Source: Mucilaginibacter kameinonensis
GTDB taxonomy: Bacteria > Bacteroidota > Bacteroidia > Sphingobacteriales > Sphingobacteriaceae
Assembly: GCF_003675385.1 (NCBI RefSeq)
Contig: NZ_RCWZ01000001.1
Span: 186,001 to 250,000, forward strand
Reading direction: 5' to 3'
Length of the DNA stretch: 64,000 nt
The position numbers and the translations under genes are program-made. The notes beneath the pieces are model-generated. The model made no database searches and was not told where the DNA came from. It saw only the letters and a list, made by a program, of their open reading frames with translations. Each line of letters begins with the position of its first letter. Within the stretch, counting starts at the first letter, position 1. Positions 45,033 through 55,500 of the stretch are shown here, in pieces.

Positions 45033-46157
45033 TTACTTTTTTATTAAAACACGTTTCTTTAACCATTCCCTAACGGGTTCATCATATAGTTTAAGACAGG
45101 CATAGGCAATAGCAATGCTTGCTACAAAAATACCCAGGCCGGCAAACAAGCCTGGAGCCATCGGCACCTTATTATTTTGTACCCAGGCTATATGAAAGTA
45201 TATTAAAGGATAGTGTGTAATATAAAGCGGATAGGAAAGATCACCTATAAATTTGCAAACCCTGATTGAGCTTTGGCTTTTTAAAGTGCCCCCCGCCCCA
45301 ATGGCTACTATTAAAGGGAAAAGGATAATGATACAAACCGATTCGTAAATCCCGTTCATCCATAAATGGTCAGGGCCACCTATCCTTGGTACGCACAGTA
45401 TAGCGGCAATTAAAATGCTACAAACTGTAAAAGCTCCTTTAATATGAATAAGCTTGCCCATGCGGCACAATAACATACCGGCAAAAAACGGATATAACAG
45501 GCGGGTGAAGCCTATATAGAGCTGAGGCTTATCTACTGTCCAACCGCCAATTACATCGCCTTGCGGCCCCATTACTGTGAAATGAATTAACAAACAGGCC
45601 GATAAAAACACGAAAATAGCAAGCAGCGTTTTTGAAAATCTACGAATCACTAATGCGTAAAGTATATTGGCTACGTATTCAAAAAACAACGACCAGGCCG
45701 GTCCGTTCAAAGGGTGCATTTCCTGCCAGCCGCGGATATCCAACGATGGCCGTATTGGTATCAATGTAAAACCAATCAACATTATTAGCAGCATTTTCCA
45801 AACGGGCGTTTCATTAATAAGCGGAAACATGGCGCATCCCTGCGTATAAAAAAACACAGCACCAATTATAGATCCCATAATAACCATGGGTTGCAGGCGG
45901 ACAAGACGACGCTTATAAAAATCCCATTGGGTCATTTTCCCCCAGCGGTCATCATACGCATAGGCCACCACAAAACCAGAGAGCAGAAAAAAGAAATCGA
46001 CCGCGAGATAGCCGTGGTTGATAATTTGATGGAAACGATCGCCGGAATAAGTTTCAAGAATGTGAAAAGCAACCACAAAAAGCGATGCCACGCCGCGCAG
46101 ACCGTCAAGAATTTGATAATGCCCTTTTGTTTCAAGGTACGTAGTGTTTTTACTCAT
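45033..46157 (-). CDS. Acyltransferase family 3 membrane protein (OafA/YrhL type)
   Basis: A 374-residue polytopic protein of about 10 hydrophobic segments. The start carries the family motif LDGLRGVASLFVVAFHILE with the conserved His. FLLSGFVVAYAYDD is also typical. Such proteins O-acetylate or O-acylate sugars of surface polymers or modify antibiotics. No SGNH domain is fused. No glycan cluster is near, so the substrate is unknown. It has its own terminator and is not clearly linked to the other acyltransferase-like gene upstream. Confidence 0.9.
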   Translation of the reverse strand: MSKNTTYLETKGHYQILDGLRGVASLFVVAFHILETYSGDRFHQIINHGYLAVDFFFLLSGFVVAYAYDDRWGKMTQWDFYKRRLVRLQPMVIMGSIIGAVFFYTQGCAMFPLINETPVWKMLLIMLIGFTLIPIRPSLDIRGWQEMHPLNGPAWSLFFEYVANILYALVIRRFSKTLLAIFVFLSACLLIHFTVMGPQGDVIGGWTVDKPQLYIGFTRLLYPFFAGMLLCRMGKLIHIKGAFTVCSILIAAILCVPRIGGPDHLWMNGIYESVCIIILFPLIVAIGAGGTLKSQSSIRVCKFIGDLSYPLYITHYPLIYFHIAWVQNNKVPMAPGLFAGLGIFVASIAIAYACLKLYDEPVREWLKKRVLIKK

Positions 46158-46297
46158 TAGCAGGAAAAAACAAATATGATAAATTGGTTAAAAGAGATTG
46201 GGTACCAAGCATAGCAAACCAGCCACAATACCACGGCTATAAATATGCTTTAATTTATCGGCAAGTCAAAACCTCAACAATAAAAGCTATTAACCTT

Positions 46298-47482
46298 TTA
46301 CAAATAACTCAACCACCATTTTGCCTTATTGGCCTGCTTGTAAGTATCATAACGTTTACATAAAGGATATAGGCCTGCTACTATTAAAATCCAGGTGAGG
46401 TAAGCTACCGGTAATGAAAATCCATAGCCTTTCAGGTCGCGCGTAAACCAGATAGGTTGTTTCAGGAACCAAATTGTCCAGTCTTGCCCCGGCGTTAATG
46501 CCGAAGCAATGATTGCTATGAGGTGTATGATATAAATGTGGATAAGATAATAGAACATTGGCACCCTGCCATATACCGAAACGACATCCACAACCTTGCC
46601 CTTTAACTTTTCAGTAAATGACAGGAACAGAAAAGCCGAACCAAGCGTAAGCAGCAGGTACAGCAACGATGGCGGATATTTATTTACTTTAATGAACGAC
46701 AGGAAGGTATAAAACCCGTCTTTCTGTGCTGTCCATTTCACCGGATCACCATAAACGTTAGTATATCGCAGTACGATGAATGCAAGCAGGCAGCAGCTGC
46801 CTGCAATCAATAAGTTTTTTTGCCGTTTGATAACATCATAGCCAGCGGTATACCATCCACCCAAACAATAGCCTAAAGACATAACAGCCATTAGCGGCAC
46901 AATGGGATATCCTACCAGTAAAATTTCTTTATGCCACATAAAAAACTGTTGGTCATGCAGCAACGACCAGCCAAAGGCCTCCAGGGAACTTCCAGGAACA
47001 TGCACACCATCTAAAAGATTATGCCCTGCAATTATTGTAACGCTAATTCCAAGTATCAGTTGTTTAGGCAAATAGATCAACGCAGCCAATATGATCATAC
47101 TTAAACCCAATGCCCAAATAGTGATGAAGAAAAACATGGGGAATCCAATATTGAAGTTCCAGCCGAAGTTAACCACAAACATTTCGAGAAAAATGAGCCA
47201 CAAACCCCGTTTTACCAGGAATACAGATAATTCCTTTTTAGATTTCTTTTGCCCGATGAGGCATGCCGACGTCCCGGCAAGCAACATAAATATCGGCGCG
47301 CAAAAATGGGTGATCCACCGGGTAAAAAATAATACGCCACTTGTTTTTGTAAGGTCAAGTGGATCAAAATAAAACGAACCGGAGTATAAATAATCCCTTA
47401 CGTGATCAAGGGCCATAATGATCATGATAGTACCGCGGAGAAAATCTATCGAGGTTATCCGGTTCTTTAAAATTGTGCTCAT
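46298..47482 (-). CDS. DUF1624/heparan-glucosaminide N-acetyltransferase-type membrane protein
   Basis: A 394-residue protein with about 9-10 membrane segments. It opens with RITSIDFLRGTIMIIMALDHVRDYL, in which the SIDFLRG and DH motif match the DUF1624 domain (also called heparan-alpha-glucosaminide N-acetyltransferase catalytic domain). Family members transfer acetyl groups across the membrane in eukaryotes; the bacterial substrate is unknown. It stands 140 bases upstream of the acyltransferase gene on the same strand, so the two could share a transcript. Confidence 0.82.
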   Translation of the reverse strand: MSTILKNRITSIDFLRGTIMIIMALDHVRDYLYSGSFYFDPLDLTKTSGVLFFTRWITHFCAPIFMLLAGTSACLIGQKKSKKELSVFLVKRGLWLIFLEMFVVNFGWNFNIGFPMFFFITIWALGLSMIILAALIYLPKQLILGISVTIIAGHNLLDGVHVPGSSLEAFGWSLLHDQQFFMWHKEILLVGYPIVPLMAVMSLGYCLGGWYTAGYDVIKRQKNLLIAGSCCLLAFIVLRYTNVYGDPVKWTAQKDGFYTFLSFIKVNKYPPSLLYLLLTLGSAFLFLSFTEKLKGKVVDVVSVYGRVPMFYYLIHIYIIHLIAIIASALTPGQDWTIWFLKQPIWFTRDLKGYGFSLPVAYLTWILIVAGLYPLCKRYDTYKQANKAKWWLSYL

Positions 47483-47803
47483 TCAGGTTTTTGGATGCGA
47501 AATTAAAGATACTATTTTTATAGTTGAACATTTATAAAAACCGGCTCATATTATCAGGATTAGCTGATCTCAAATAATTTTTAAACAGCGACATTCCGCG
47601 GGTAAACGAGATTGTTTATTACAGGAAATAAATCCCTCGGGAGCTTATTTTTTGGAACAACTCAATTAATCATAATAACTCCATCCGGTTCAAGTATAAA
47701 TGCCGAACGGGATAGAGAACCATATCGATAAAGCCGCATCTGCACAATTTCAATTGTTATTTTTAAAAAACTCAACCGCGCTTTTAAATAAAGCCATAAA
47801 CTA
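47483..47803. other. AT-rich intergenic region, no gene seen
   Basis: A short open frame (47700-47984, plus strand) overlaps the end of the exported protein gene and has no family-like sequence or start context, so it is not called. Some of the region must carry the promoter of the DUF1624 gene. No terminator hairpin was found for the cassette at 47804. Confidence 0.4.
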
Positions 47804-49924
47804 TTATTTACTCTTCATTTTGTTATGGAGGTTAAAGAAAGGGATATCCACAGCGAGGAATACGCTCCATCGCCAGGATGGATTGTTGAGCACTGTAGTA
47901 TTGTCCACATTGATTTTTGAAAGCCCTGGTCCGTATTGGCCTCCTACACCGAGCGAAAGCGGAAGATTACCAAAGAAGCCATAAACCACAAACGCACCCG
48001 GCGAAAAAATCTGCCCAAGCTTTATCTTGTAATCTTTTGACACGGTATTCGTGTTGACCGAACCGTTGGAACTTATTGTGGAGTCTTTTTTCAATTTATA
48101 ATCTACAATGGCGCCCAAATCTATCAGTGAGCCAAAAAAGCTCAGTGACCCGGCCGATTTCCAGCTTAAAAAGCCTGGTGTATAAGAAATACCTATAGGG
48201 GCAATTACCCCAAATTTGCTCGTCCACGAACTGAAGGAGTTATTTTTATTGGACAAATAGGCGCCAAGATAGGCCTGTACAGATAAATTACTATTAGTAT
48301 TCTTTTTTACAGAAGAACTGCCCACCGGTAAAACCGCGTTTTCCAAAGCGGCCTGTACTTCTTCTGGCTTTTCCGCGCCAACCATATCCGCCATAAACAA
48401 GCCATATGGTTTCAGCTCTTTAAAGAAGTTAACCAGTTGCTTAAGCCGGTAATTTGCAACCGCCAGCTTCAAATTGGCGTTTGTAGCAGTTTCGCTGAGA
48501 ATGGTGTCGATGACGCTCTCTTTTACCGGTGTATATTCAGCTTTTACATCTGCTATATTTCGCACAGTGTTTTTTTCCTTACCCTTATAGTCGGTTATGC
48601 TCGCCTTCGTCATTAAATCCTGATACTCAGGGCGTTTATCTATTGTGTTTGAAATATGATCGAATACATCAAGCGCGTCACTAAACAACTGGGCATATTT
48701 CCGGGTGTACACATCCTTGTAAATCTCGTTTGATTTTTTCGCGATATCAAAATAATCCTCATCAAGCGGCAGGCTTACGTAGTTTTTTACAATGGCATTG
48801 GCTTTCCCGATAAAATCGATAGATGTATTAATATAGTTGTAATAATCGTCGTTGGTTAAAACGGCGTTGGTTCTTTTTTTAGTAATGATATCACTTACCA
48901 ACGCGTTAACGCCCGAAGTAAGATCAAAAAGGTCGCTTAAACCACTCCTGAGCGTTAACAAGTTATCTTTCTGCGCCAGCAGAATATCTGAAAACAGCCG
49001 GGACTTATCGGGTGCAGCAAAAAATTCGATCTTTTCCATCTGGGCTTTGCGATAAACAAGCCCAACATAGATCTTTAAAAACACTTCATCATCTAAAAGC
49101 CTGCGCAGTTCTTTCGCGGGTACCCAGATGCTGTCTGCATGGCTGGTTATATCTGCCTTAATACTCTCGGAAAGAAGCGTGGCTACTCCCAGCGTACTAC
49201 CAATATTTTTAACAGCCACGGTAGCTGAAGGATCATGCCATTCGGGAAAAAGCGAAAACTCCCGGAGTACCTCCGCAGGATTGGCGAGCCCACTTTCTAA
49301 TTGATGTACAAGTTTGATCGAACGGAGGCAGACTTTTATTTCGGGAAGATTCTTCAATAGCTCATTATATCTGGGAAGGTTCAGAACATCATCCAGCTTA
49401 TAGGTAACATTTTTTAAATCTTCCAGGAAACCGGTTCTTAAAGCCGGCAACATCTGGGGATAAGCATAATCAAGCAAATTGCTCAGATTGGCCGTTGTTT
49501 TTGGGAACAGGATCTTGAATTCCGGGTTCTCCTCAGAAAACTTCTTGAACCGGTTAAAAAAGGCAAGTGTCAATTCCTGCTTCGCCCGCTTGATCAGGAA
49601 ATCTGATAATCCGTTTGCCAGGTTTGTTACATCAAGCCCTCCTATCGCGGAGCTAAAGCTAAAACTGTTATTACCACCCGCGGCCTGAACCGCGAACATA
49701 TTTACAGTAAAAGGATTTTTATTAAGGGAATCTACCAAACCCTCAATCGTTGCGGCGGCATATAAATTCTTAACCGCGTCTAAAGCCTGGTTGTCAATAG
49801 TTATTTTCTTGGTATCTTCCTGGTACAGCGACCTAAAATAAGAGGCTTGATAGAAAATACCTTTCTGAGCGTATGATTCAATTGAAAGAATAAGGATTAT
49901 AAGGGTAAGGAGATATTTTTTCAT
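47804..49924 (-). CDS. Exported protein with C-terminal barrel-like region (cassette gene 3)
   Basis: A 706-residue protein with a signal peptide to about residue 19 (SYAQ). Most of the mature chain (about 25-530) is helical with regular Leu and Asp/Lys heptad-like spacing and no domain I recognise. From about 560 it turns to beta alternation (LQAYLGAYLSN, FGVIAPIGISYTPG, SLSFFGSLIDLGAIVDYKL and GVGGQYGPGL), ending in an aromatic-rich strand with DIPFFNLHNK, which suggests an outer-membrane barrel or beta domain. It follows the S8 protease gene after 10 bases. The role is unknown; it may be the outer-membrane partner or the substrate of the protease. Confidence 0.75.
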   Translation of the reverse strand: MKKYLLTLIILILSIESYAQKGIFYQASYFRSLYQEDTKKITIDNQALDAVKNLYAAATIEGLVDSLNKNPFTVNMFAVQAAGGNNSFSFSSAIGGLDVTNLANGLSDFLIKRAKQELTLAFFNRFKKFSEENPEFKILFPKTTANLSNLLDYAYPQMLPALRTGFLEDLKNVTYKLDDVLNLPRYNELLKNLPEIKVCLRSIKLVHQLESGLANPAEVLREFSLFPEWHDPSATVAVKNIGSTLGVATLLSESIKADITSHADSIWVPAKELRRLLDDEVFLKIYVGLVYRKAQMEKIEFFAAPDKSRLFSDILLAQKDNLLTLRSGLSDLFDLTSGVNALVSDIITKKRTNAVLTNDDYYNYINTSIDFIGKANAIVKNYVSLPLDEDYFDIAKKSNEIYKDVYTRKYAQLFSDALDVFDHISNTIDKRPEYQDLMTKASITDYKGKEKNTVRNIADVKAEYTPVKESVIDTILSETATNANLKLAVANYRLKQLVNFFKELKPYGLFMADMVGAEKPEEVQAALENAVLPVGSSSVKKNTNSNLSVQAYLGAYLSNKNNSFSSWTSKFGVIAPIGISYTPGFLSWKSAGSLSFFGSLIDLGAIVDYKLKKDSTISSNGSVNTNTVSKDYKIKLGQIFSPGAFVVYGFFGNLPLSLGVGGQYGPGLSKINVDNTTVLNNPSWRWSVFLAVDIPFFNLHNKMKSK

Positions 49925-49934
49925 AGAGGCAGGT

Positions 49935-51071
49935 TTAAAGGGCCTTAAATAGATTGACAGGATTTATTATTTTCTTATTTCCGGGGGTATTAATCGTGTC
50001 GGCAGTACTGATCATCTTTGCTTTAAGAGTAGCCGCACTCCAGCTTCCATTTTTCCTTTTCAAATAGGAAACCGCAAGTGCCGCGATACCCGCAGCAATT
50101 GGCGTGGAAAAGCTGGTACCCGTTTCAGGCGAAGGGACGCCCTGCGGGTTGTAAGATTCTATGTTTTCGCCGGGCGCATGCAAAATCGTTTTGCTACTTA
50201 AAACAGTCACCGGGGCTATTTGCCCATTAAGTGTACTTGCACCTACCGAAATAACATTGTTATGAACAAAGGAAGCCGGATAATAATCAGCCGTTATTTG
50301 TGTAGTTCCCGAATTACCGGAACTTGCAAAAATAAGTACATCATTATTAGCCATAATGGTATTCAGTTGCTGTTGAAAGTCGTTTATCTTTGCGGCAGAT
50401 AAATTGCCTACGTAATAACTGATGGAAATAACATCAGCTTTCTGTTTGATTGCCCAATCAATTCCATCCAAAATGTACTGAAAATCCGGCAGCGTACCGT
50501 CATAGCTGATCTTGCCAATGAGCAACTTACACTCCGGAGCCACACCAATTATCCATTTATCATTGTTTATGGCCCCAGCCAATGAGGCGCATCGGGTACC
50601 GTGTTTCTGTCTATCCTTGTCCTCAATGGTGAGCGTCAGACCGGGATAAACCTCGGGTTTAATAAAAACCTTGGTATTGGCACTGGTTATTTTGGGAGTC
50701 AGGTCGCGGTTGGCTGAATTGTACCCGGTATCCAGGATGGCAACAGTAGCCCTTGCTCCTCTTTCTGTATGTTGCGACCAAACATCACCTATTTTAAGGC
50801 TATCAAACCAGGGGAAGGTTTGTTTTTGACCGGCAGCCTTAAATTCGAGCAGATCGGCCGTAGGGATATCATGCTGAACGCCCCCTATCCAATAATAATT
50901 ATCCGCTCCGTCCTTTAGCCATACATCATTGCCATCGTAGGGATCGCCCTTGTATAGCTTTCCATCAACCTCGATCTGGCTGCCGGGAGCAAGGTATTGG
51001 TATGACGGTGCATTAAGGCTGGGGCTGCCTGCACGGATATTCAAATATTTATCTTTTACAATTACTTTCAT
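49935..51071 (-). CDS. SH3-domain subtilisin-like serine protease (S8), cassette gene 2
   Basis: A 378-residue protein without a signal peptide. Residues 1-68 form an SH3-like domain (NIRAGSPSLN and VWLKDGADNYYWIGG); the S8 catalytic domain follows with the triad D114 (LDTGYN), H157 (KHGTRCASLAG) and S320 (TGTSFSTPIAAG) and the oxyanion Asn in SSGNSG. There is no propeptide-like stretch. With no signal it should act in the cytoplasm, which is unusual for subtilases. Its start codon shares one base with the stop of the membrane protein gene (TAATG), giving coupled translation. The partner proteins suggest a membrane-gated protease; the trigger is unknown. Confidence 0.92.
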   Translation of the reverse strand: MKVIVKDKYLNIRAGSPSLNAPSYQYLAPGSQIEVDGKLYKGDPYDGNDVWLKDGADNYYWIGGVQHDIPTADLLEFKAAGQKQTFPWFDSLKIGDVWSQHTERGARATVAILDTGYNSANRDLTPKITSANTKVFIKPEVYPGLTLTIEDKDRQKHGTRCASLAGAINNDKWIIGVAPECKLLIGKISYDGTLPDFQYILDGIDWAIKQKADVISISYYVGNLSAAKINDFQQQLNTIMANNDVLIFASSGNSGTTQITADYYPASFVHNNVISVGASTLNGQIAPVTVLSSKTILHAPGENIESYNPQGVPSPETGTSFSTPIAAGIAALAVSYLKRKNGSWSAATLKAKMISTADTINTPGNKKIINPVNLFKAL

Positions 51072-52159
51072 TATCCTACCCTGTCAGCTGGTTTAACGGC
51101 AGTTTTATCCTTGTCATCGGAACCTGCGCTTTTTGTGGAAGCAGCAGCCCCCTTTAATTGCATCAACTTATTCAACAGATCATACCAGAAAGGAGCTCCC
51201 AGTGAAATAGCCAGGGCCGTCAGTAACCACCCTAAAATGATACGGCCAATATTGGCATCCTTCTCAAAATGCAAAAAATCGTTGGGCCACCCTAAACCCA
51301 GCAAATCATTTACTTTACTAATGTCATTTGTAACCAGTGTTTTTGCCTGGCTCACCAGGCTATCTTTAAGATGTTTTGTTTGTTTATATTGATCCAACGC
51401 AGCTGCTTTTAAAGAGTCCTTTACGGCCTGCGGTTTTATCATCTGCGCTATAGCATCATCCGTGTTCTTCAAATCTTCTTCCAGGTTAGGATGCACTTTT
51501 ACAAAGTTATCGGCCTGCTCAACAACATGCTGTGTAAGTGTAGGGTTACTTTCCAGCTTCTTCACTATCCCCAGTGTATCCACATTAAAAGCTATGGCTA
51601 TTACCAGCCCAACAACAAGCAGGATTAGTTGGGTGGACTGCTTATACCAGGTAGTAGATTTCCTCATCATCTTGTTGAACCAGTCTTCAATCAGCGATTT
51701 AAACTTTTGTGTATCTCCCTGCGAATCAATCCAGATCGTATTTAAATAACTTATGGTTTCCTCTGGAATATTCACCGCATCATTCCAGGCTAATTTTTTT
51801 TTGGTAAGGCTGTTCTGAATCTCGTTTTTAAAGGCATCACCGGCATTAATAGCCGATCCGCGGAGCAAATCGATGAGTACTTTTGAAAAAGTATCGGGAT
51901 CAATGTAAGACGGGCAATCACTTATGAAATTTCCGGTTTTGAGAAGTTTAATAAAAGGATGTTTATAAAAAGTTTCGGAAACAGAGTTGGTTTTACTTTT
52001 AGAATCGCCCAGCATAACGTGAATAGCATACCGAAGTACCAAACCCCTAAGCTGAATGTTTGTTGCTATAATTTCCTGAATCAGCGTACCCAACAAACTG
52101 TACAGGAGGTAAATAAAGGTAAGCCCAATGACTATTGATAATGCTTCATTGTTAAACAT
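51071..52159 (-). CDS. Conserved membrane protein of unknown function, cassette gene 1
   Basis: A 362-residue protein with membrane segments near 8-30, 176-196 and 305-325 and a long helical linker (about 200-300) between the last two. The N-terminal part has YSLLGTLIQE and FYKHPFIKLLK, and the C-terminal helix ends ISLGAPFWYDLLNKLMQLKG. From memory these short motifs mark a widespread uncharacterised bacterial membrane family. The stop overlaps the protease start. It could recruit the cytoplasmic protease to the membrane and gate it. The last about 25 residues are Ala/Lys/Asp-rich and flexible. Confidence 0.82.
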   Translation of the reverse strand: MFNNEALSIVIGLTFIYLLYSLLGTLIQEIIATNIQLRGLVLRYAIHVMLGDSKSKTNSVSETFYKHPFIKLLKTGNFISDCPSYIDPDTFSKVLIDLLRGSAINAGDAFKNEIQNSLTKKKLAWNDAVNIPEETISYLNTIWIDSQGDTQKFKSLIEDWFNKMMRKSTTWYKQSTQLILLVVGLVIAIAFNVDTLGIVKKLESNPTLTQHVVEQADNFVKVHPNLEEDLKNTDDAIAQMIKPQAVKDSLKAAALDQYKQTKHLKDSLVSQAKTLVTNDISKVNDLLGLGWPNDFLHFEKDANIGRIILGWLLTALAISLGAPFWYDLLNKLMQLKGAAASTKSAGSDDKDKTAVKPADRVG

Positions 52160-52323
52160 GACAGATTGGTTTAAGTTATATGGCGATCCCGGTACACCGG
52201 CTATTAAAAGCAGCTACAATTTAACAATAATTATAATTATAAATAACTATAGATCAATCAATTATTTATAATATTTTTTTCAATAAGTTATTGATTTTAT
52301 AAAGCATGATCGTTTTTAAACAA

Positions 52324-52354
52324 AAAGCCTCAGATAGTGAAGATCCGAGGCTTT
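52324..52354 (-). terminator. Terminator hairpin (second, downstream)
   Basis: AAAGCCTC (52324-52331) pairs with GAGGCTTT (52347-52354), extended by an inner GAT/ATC pair around a 7-base loop. On the minus strand it ends in TTTTTG. Confidence 0.6.
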
Positions 52355-52437
52355 GTTTTGTACTAAATAAGGGGGGATAATTGCGCCTTGTTATATCCAA
52401 CCCCAAAAAAGCAATGATGAATATTGACATAAACAAG

Positions 52438-52476
52438 AAAAACGGACAAACCATACTTTTCAAGCCTGTCCGTTTT
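52438..52476 (-). terminator. Terminator for the AraC-permease fusion gene
   Basis: AAAACGGACA (52439-52448) pairs with TGTCCGTTTT (52467-52476) across an 18-base loop, and the minus-strand message continues into TTTTTC. It lies about 40 bases after the stop at 52518. The rest of the 52160-52517 gap is AT-rich and holds the cassette promoter; CCGGT-AC-ACCGG at 52189-52200 is a weak dyad there. Confidence 0.7.
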
Positions 52477-52517
52477 GACAGCAGAGCTGAGATCAGCCTG
52501 CTTTAAAAAAACATAAA

Positions 52518-55500
52518 TCACTCACTCCGCAAACTTTTAACCGGGTTGGTCAACGCGGCTTTTATAGCCTGAAAACTGATGGTCAAGAGGGTTATAACGA
52601 GAGCAATAATTCCCGATACGACAAATACTCCCAGACCAATGCTAACGCGATACGCGTATTTTTCCAGCCAGTGCTCCAGGAAGTAGAGTGCCACCGGCGA
52701 AGCAATAAGGCAACTGATCAAAACCAGCACCACAAAATCCCGCGACAGCAATAGCCACACCTGAGCTATAGAAGCGCCTAATACCTTGCGGATACCGATC
52801 TCCTTGGTGCGCTGTTCTGCCACATAGGCGGCCAGACCGAATAAACCCAGGCAGGAAATAAATATAGCCAGGGCTGCAAATACACCGGCCAACTTGCCCA
52901 GAAGTATTTCCAGGTTAAACTTGCTCGCATACTCCTCATCAATAAACTTATACTGATAAGGAAAAGCGGGGTTATATTTTTGGAAGATCTTACCGATCTT
53001 TTCAATTGTAGTATGCGTATTGGCATTTTGAGGCAGCCGATAAGTGATGATGAACCCATATGGGTTATGGCCGAAAACAGCAGGCGCAACCGGCGTATAA
53101 GGCGACTCCATCAGGGCATCTTTCACCACTCCGATAATTTTAACCGGCGTATTGCCAAAATTAACTTTTATAAGTTGATTGAGAGGATCTTTAAGACCAA
53201 TGCGCTTCACCATGGCTTCATTCACAATCACATTCAATGAATCACTTTTCCAGTCGCCCATAAAATTGTGCCCCGCGGCAAAGGTCATGCCCATGGTTTT
53301 AAAATAATCGTCCGACACCCAGATTCCACCAATATTCACTTCTTCTTCCCCAGCGTTTTTACCCGGCCATTTCTCCAGTGAAAAATGACTGTACACCTGC
53401 GTTGCCGGCGATGTGGATGATGCCATACTTTCAACCAATCCGGATGATAGCAAATCATTTCTTAAAGCGTCAAAATGTTGAGGAAGATCACCGTTCATGT
53501 CGGTCATCACCAGCCTGTCAGCGTTGTAGCCAGTCGGCCGGTCCTTTACAAACTGTATTTGTTGGTAAACAATCACCGTACTGATGATCAATGCTACCGA
53601 GCAGGTAAATTGTATAACCACTAATATTTTACGCGGTAATGTAGCGGCTTTGCCCATTTGGATACTTCCCTTGAGCACCTTTACCGGGTTGAATGATGAC
53701 AGGTAAAACGCCGGCCTGCTTCCGGCGGCCAAACCTGTTAACAGCACAAAAGCAATCATGATGGCCCAGAAACCTATGTTATTATACGGCACCTGGATAT
53801 AAGAACCGGTTAAAGCATTAAACGAAGGCAGTGCCAGCTGAACAAAAAGCAGGCAAAGCAAAAACGATACAGACGTAATCAAAACCGACTCGAGTAAAAA
53901 CTGGTAAACCAAGTCTACACGCCCCGAGCCTATCGCTTTGCGAACGCCAACTTCCCTCGCCCGTTTTTCGGACCGTGCGGTTGAAAGGTTCATAAAATTG
54001 ATACAGGCTATCGCCAATACCAGTATACCAATAACGCCAAATAAACGTACATAATCCACAAATCCACCCGCTACCTTTCCATTCTGGAAATTGCTGTATA
54101 AATGCCAATCCGTTAAAGGGTGCATAAAAACCTCTGGCTTTAGCGATCTCATCTCCGGGCTTCTTTTCTCTACAATATCCCTGATCTTGGGTGCTATTTG
54201 TGCATAGCTTACACCCGGCTGCAGCGAAACATAGGCAGAGAATGAATTGTAGGTCCACTTGGTGCGCCCATCCCTGATCCAGCCCTGTGTTGCTTCAGAG
54301 TAAGCAAAGGGAGTTAGATAGCTGAATTGCATAGTAGCATTAGTGGGGATATCCTTAATAACCCCGGTAACCTTCATACTTTGAACGTTATCAAAACGCA
54401 CCACCTTCCCCATCGGATCGGCATCGCCAAATAGCGCCTTGGCGGTTGATTCAGTCAGCACAATGGAGTAGATATCCGTCAACGCCGAATTAGCGTCGCC
54501 TTTAACAAACGAATATTGAAATATTTTAAAGAAATCCGGCCCGGCAGCTCCCCCGCCCAGGTACAGTTTCTTATCGCCCACTAATAGATCATGGTTCATC
54601 CGGCCGATATTGTCGGCTTCGGCCACATACTGTACTCCCGGGATCTCCTTCCGCAACACATCAACCAGAGGAAGCGCTATAGATGTTTGGGTAGATGTGC
54701 CGTTATGTTGCGAGGTCAGGTTCATTTCTACCTGGTACGATCTGCCGTAATCGGGCAGGAAACGGTCATAAGAATATTGATTGGTTACCCATAAACCAAT
54801 CAGTAGTGCGACGGCCATACCGGCCGCCAATCCTACAATATTCAGCGCGCTATAAACTTTGTTGTACAGCATATTGCGCCAGGCAATTTTTAAATAATTA
54901 CGAAACATATGAATGCGATTTAATTTCTTACCAGACCATACAGGAATGGTTTTGTGACCCGAAATTATCGCTGCGGATGCTGATAGAAGTTCCAAATCAT
55001 GATTTGGGCGCTCTTTTTTCAGTTCGTTCTTATATTCCGCCGGGCTTTTGCCGGTGATTTGTTTGAACGTGCGGTTAAAAGTAGTTTTGGAATTGAACCC
55101 GCAATCATAAGCTATACCCAAAAGTGTTATCCGGTTGTAAGCAGGATCCCGCATTCTCCGGGTTACATCCTGTATCCGGAATTCATTTACAAAATCGTTA
55201 AAGTTTTTTCGCAGGCCGGTATTGATGATCTTCGACAATTCGTGGATGGAAATGCCGAGCTCCTTGGCCAACGAGTTTAAGCTTAACTCCGCGTCCAGGT
55301 AAAACTTATTAACCTTCATTTGATGCCGCAGCCAATAACCCCGTTGTATCAATCTATCCGCCGATGACGGGCTTGCAGGCATAAACTGTTTTCCGGTTAT
55401 TTTATTGACCTCTTTTTGCGCAGGATATTTAACCAGTTTTGAGCACCTGTACAAATAAGTTGTAATAGAAATGAAGGCCAGCAATTGCAATACCGACTGC

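Noticed and set aside
47700..47984. Plus-strand 94-residue open frame over the intergenic region and the end of the cassette gene 3
   Set aside because: No start context and no family-like sequence; it overlaps a real gene on the other strand and looks like a shadow.
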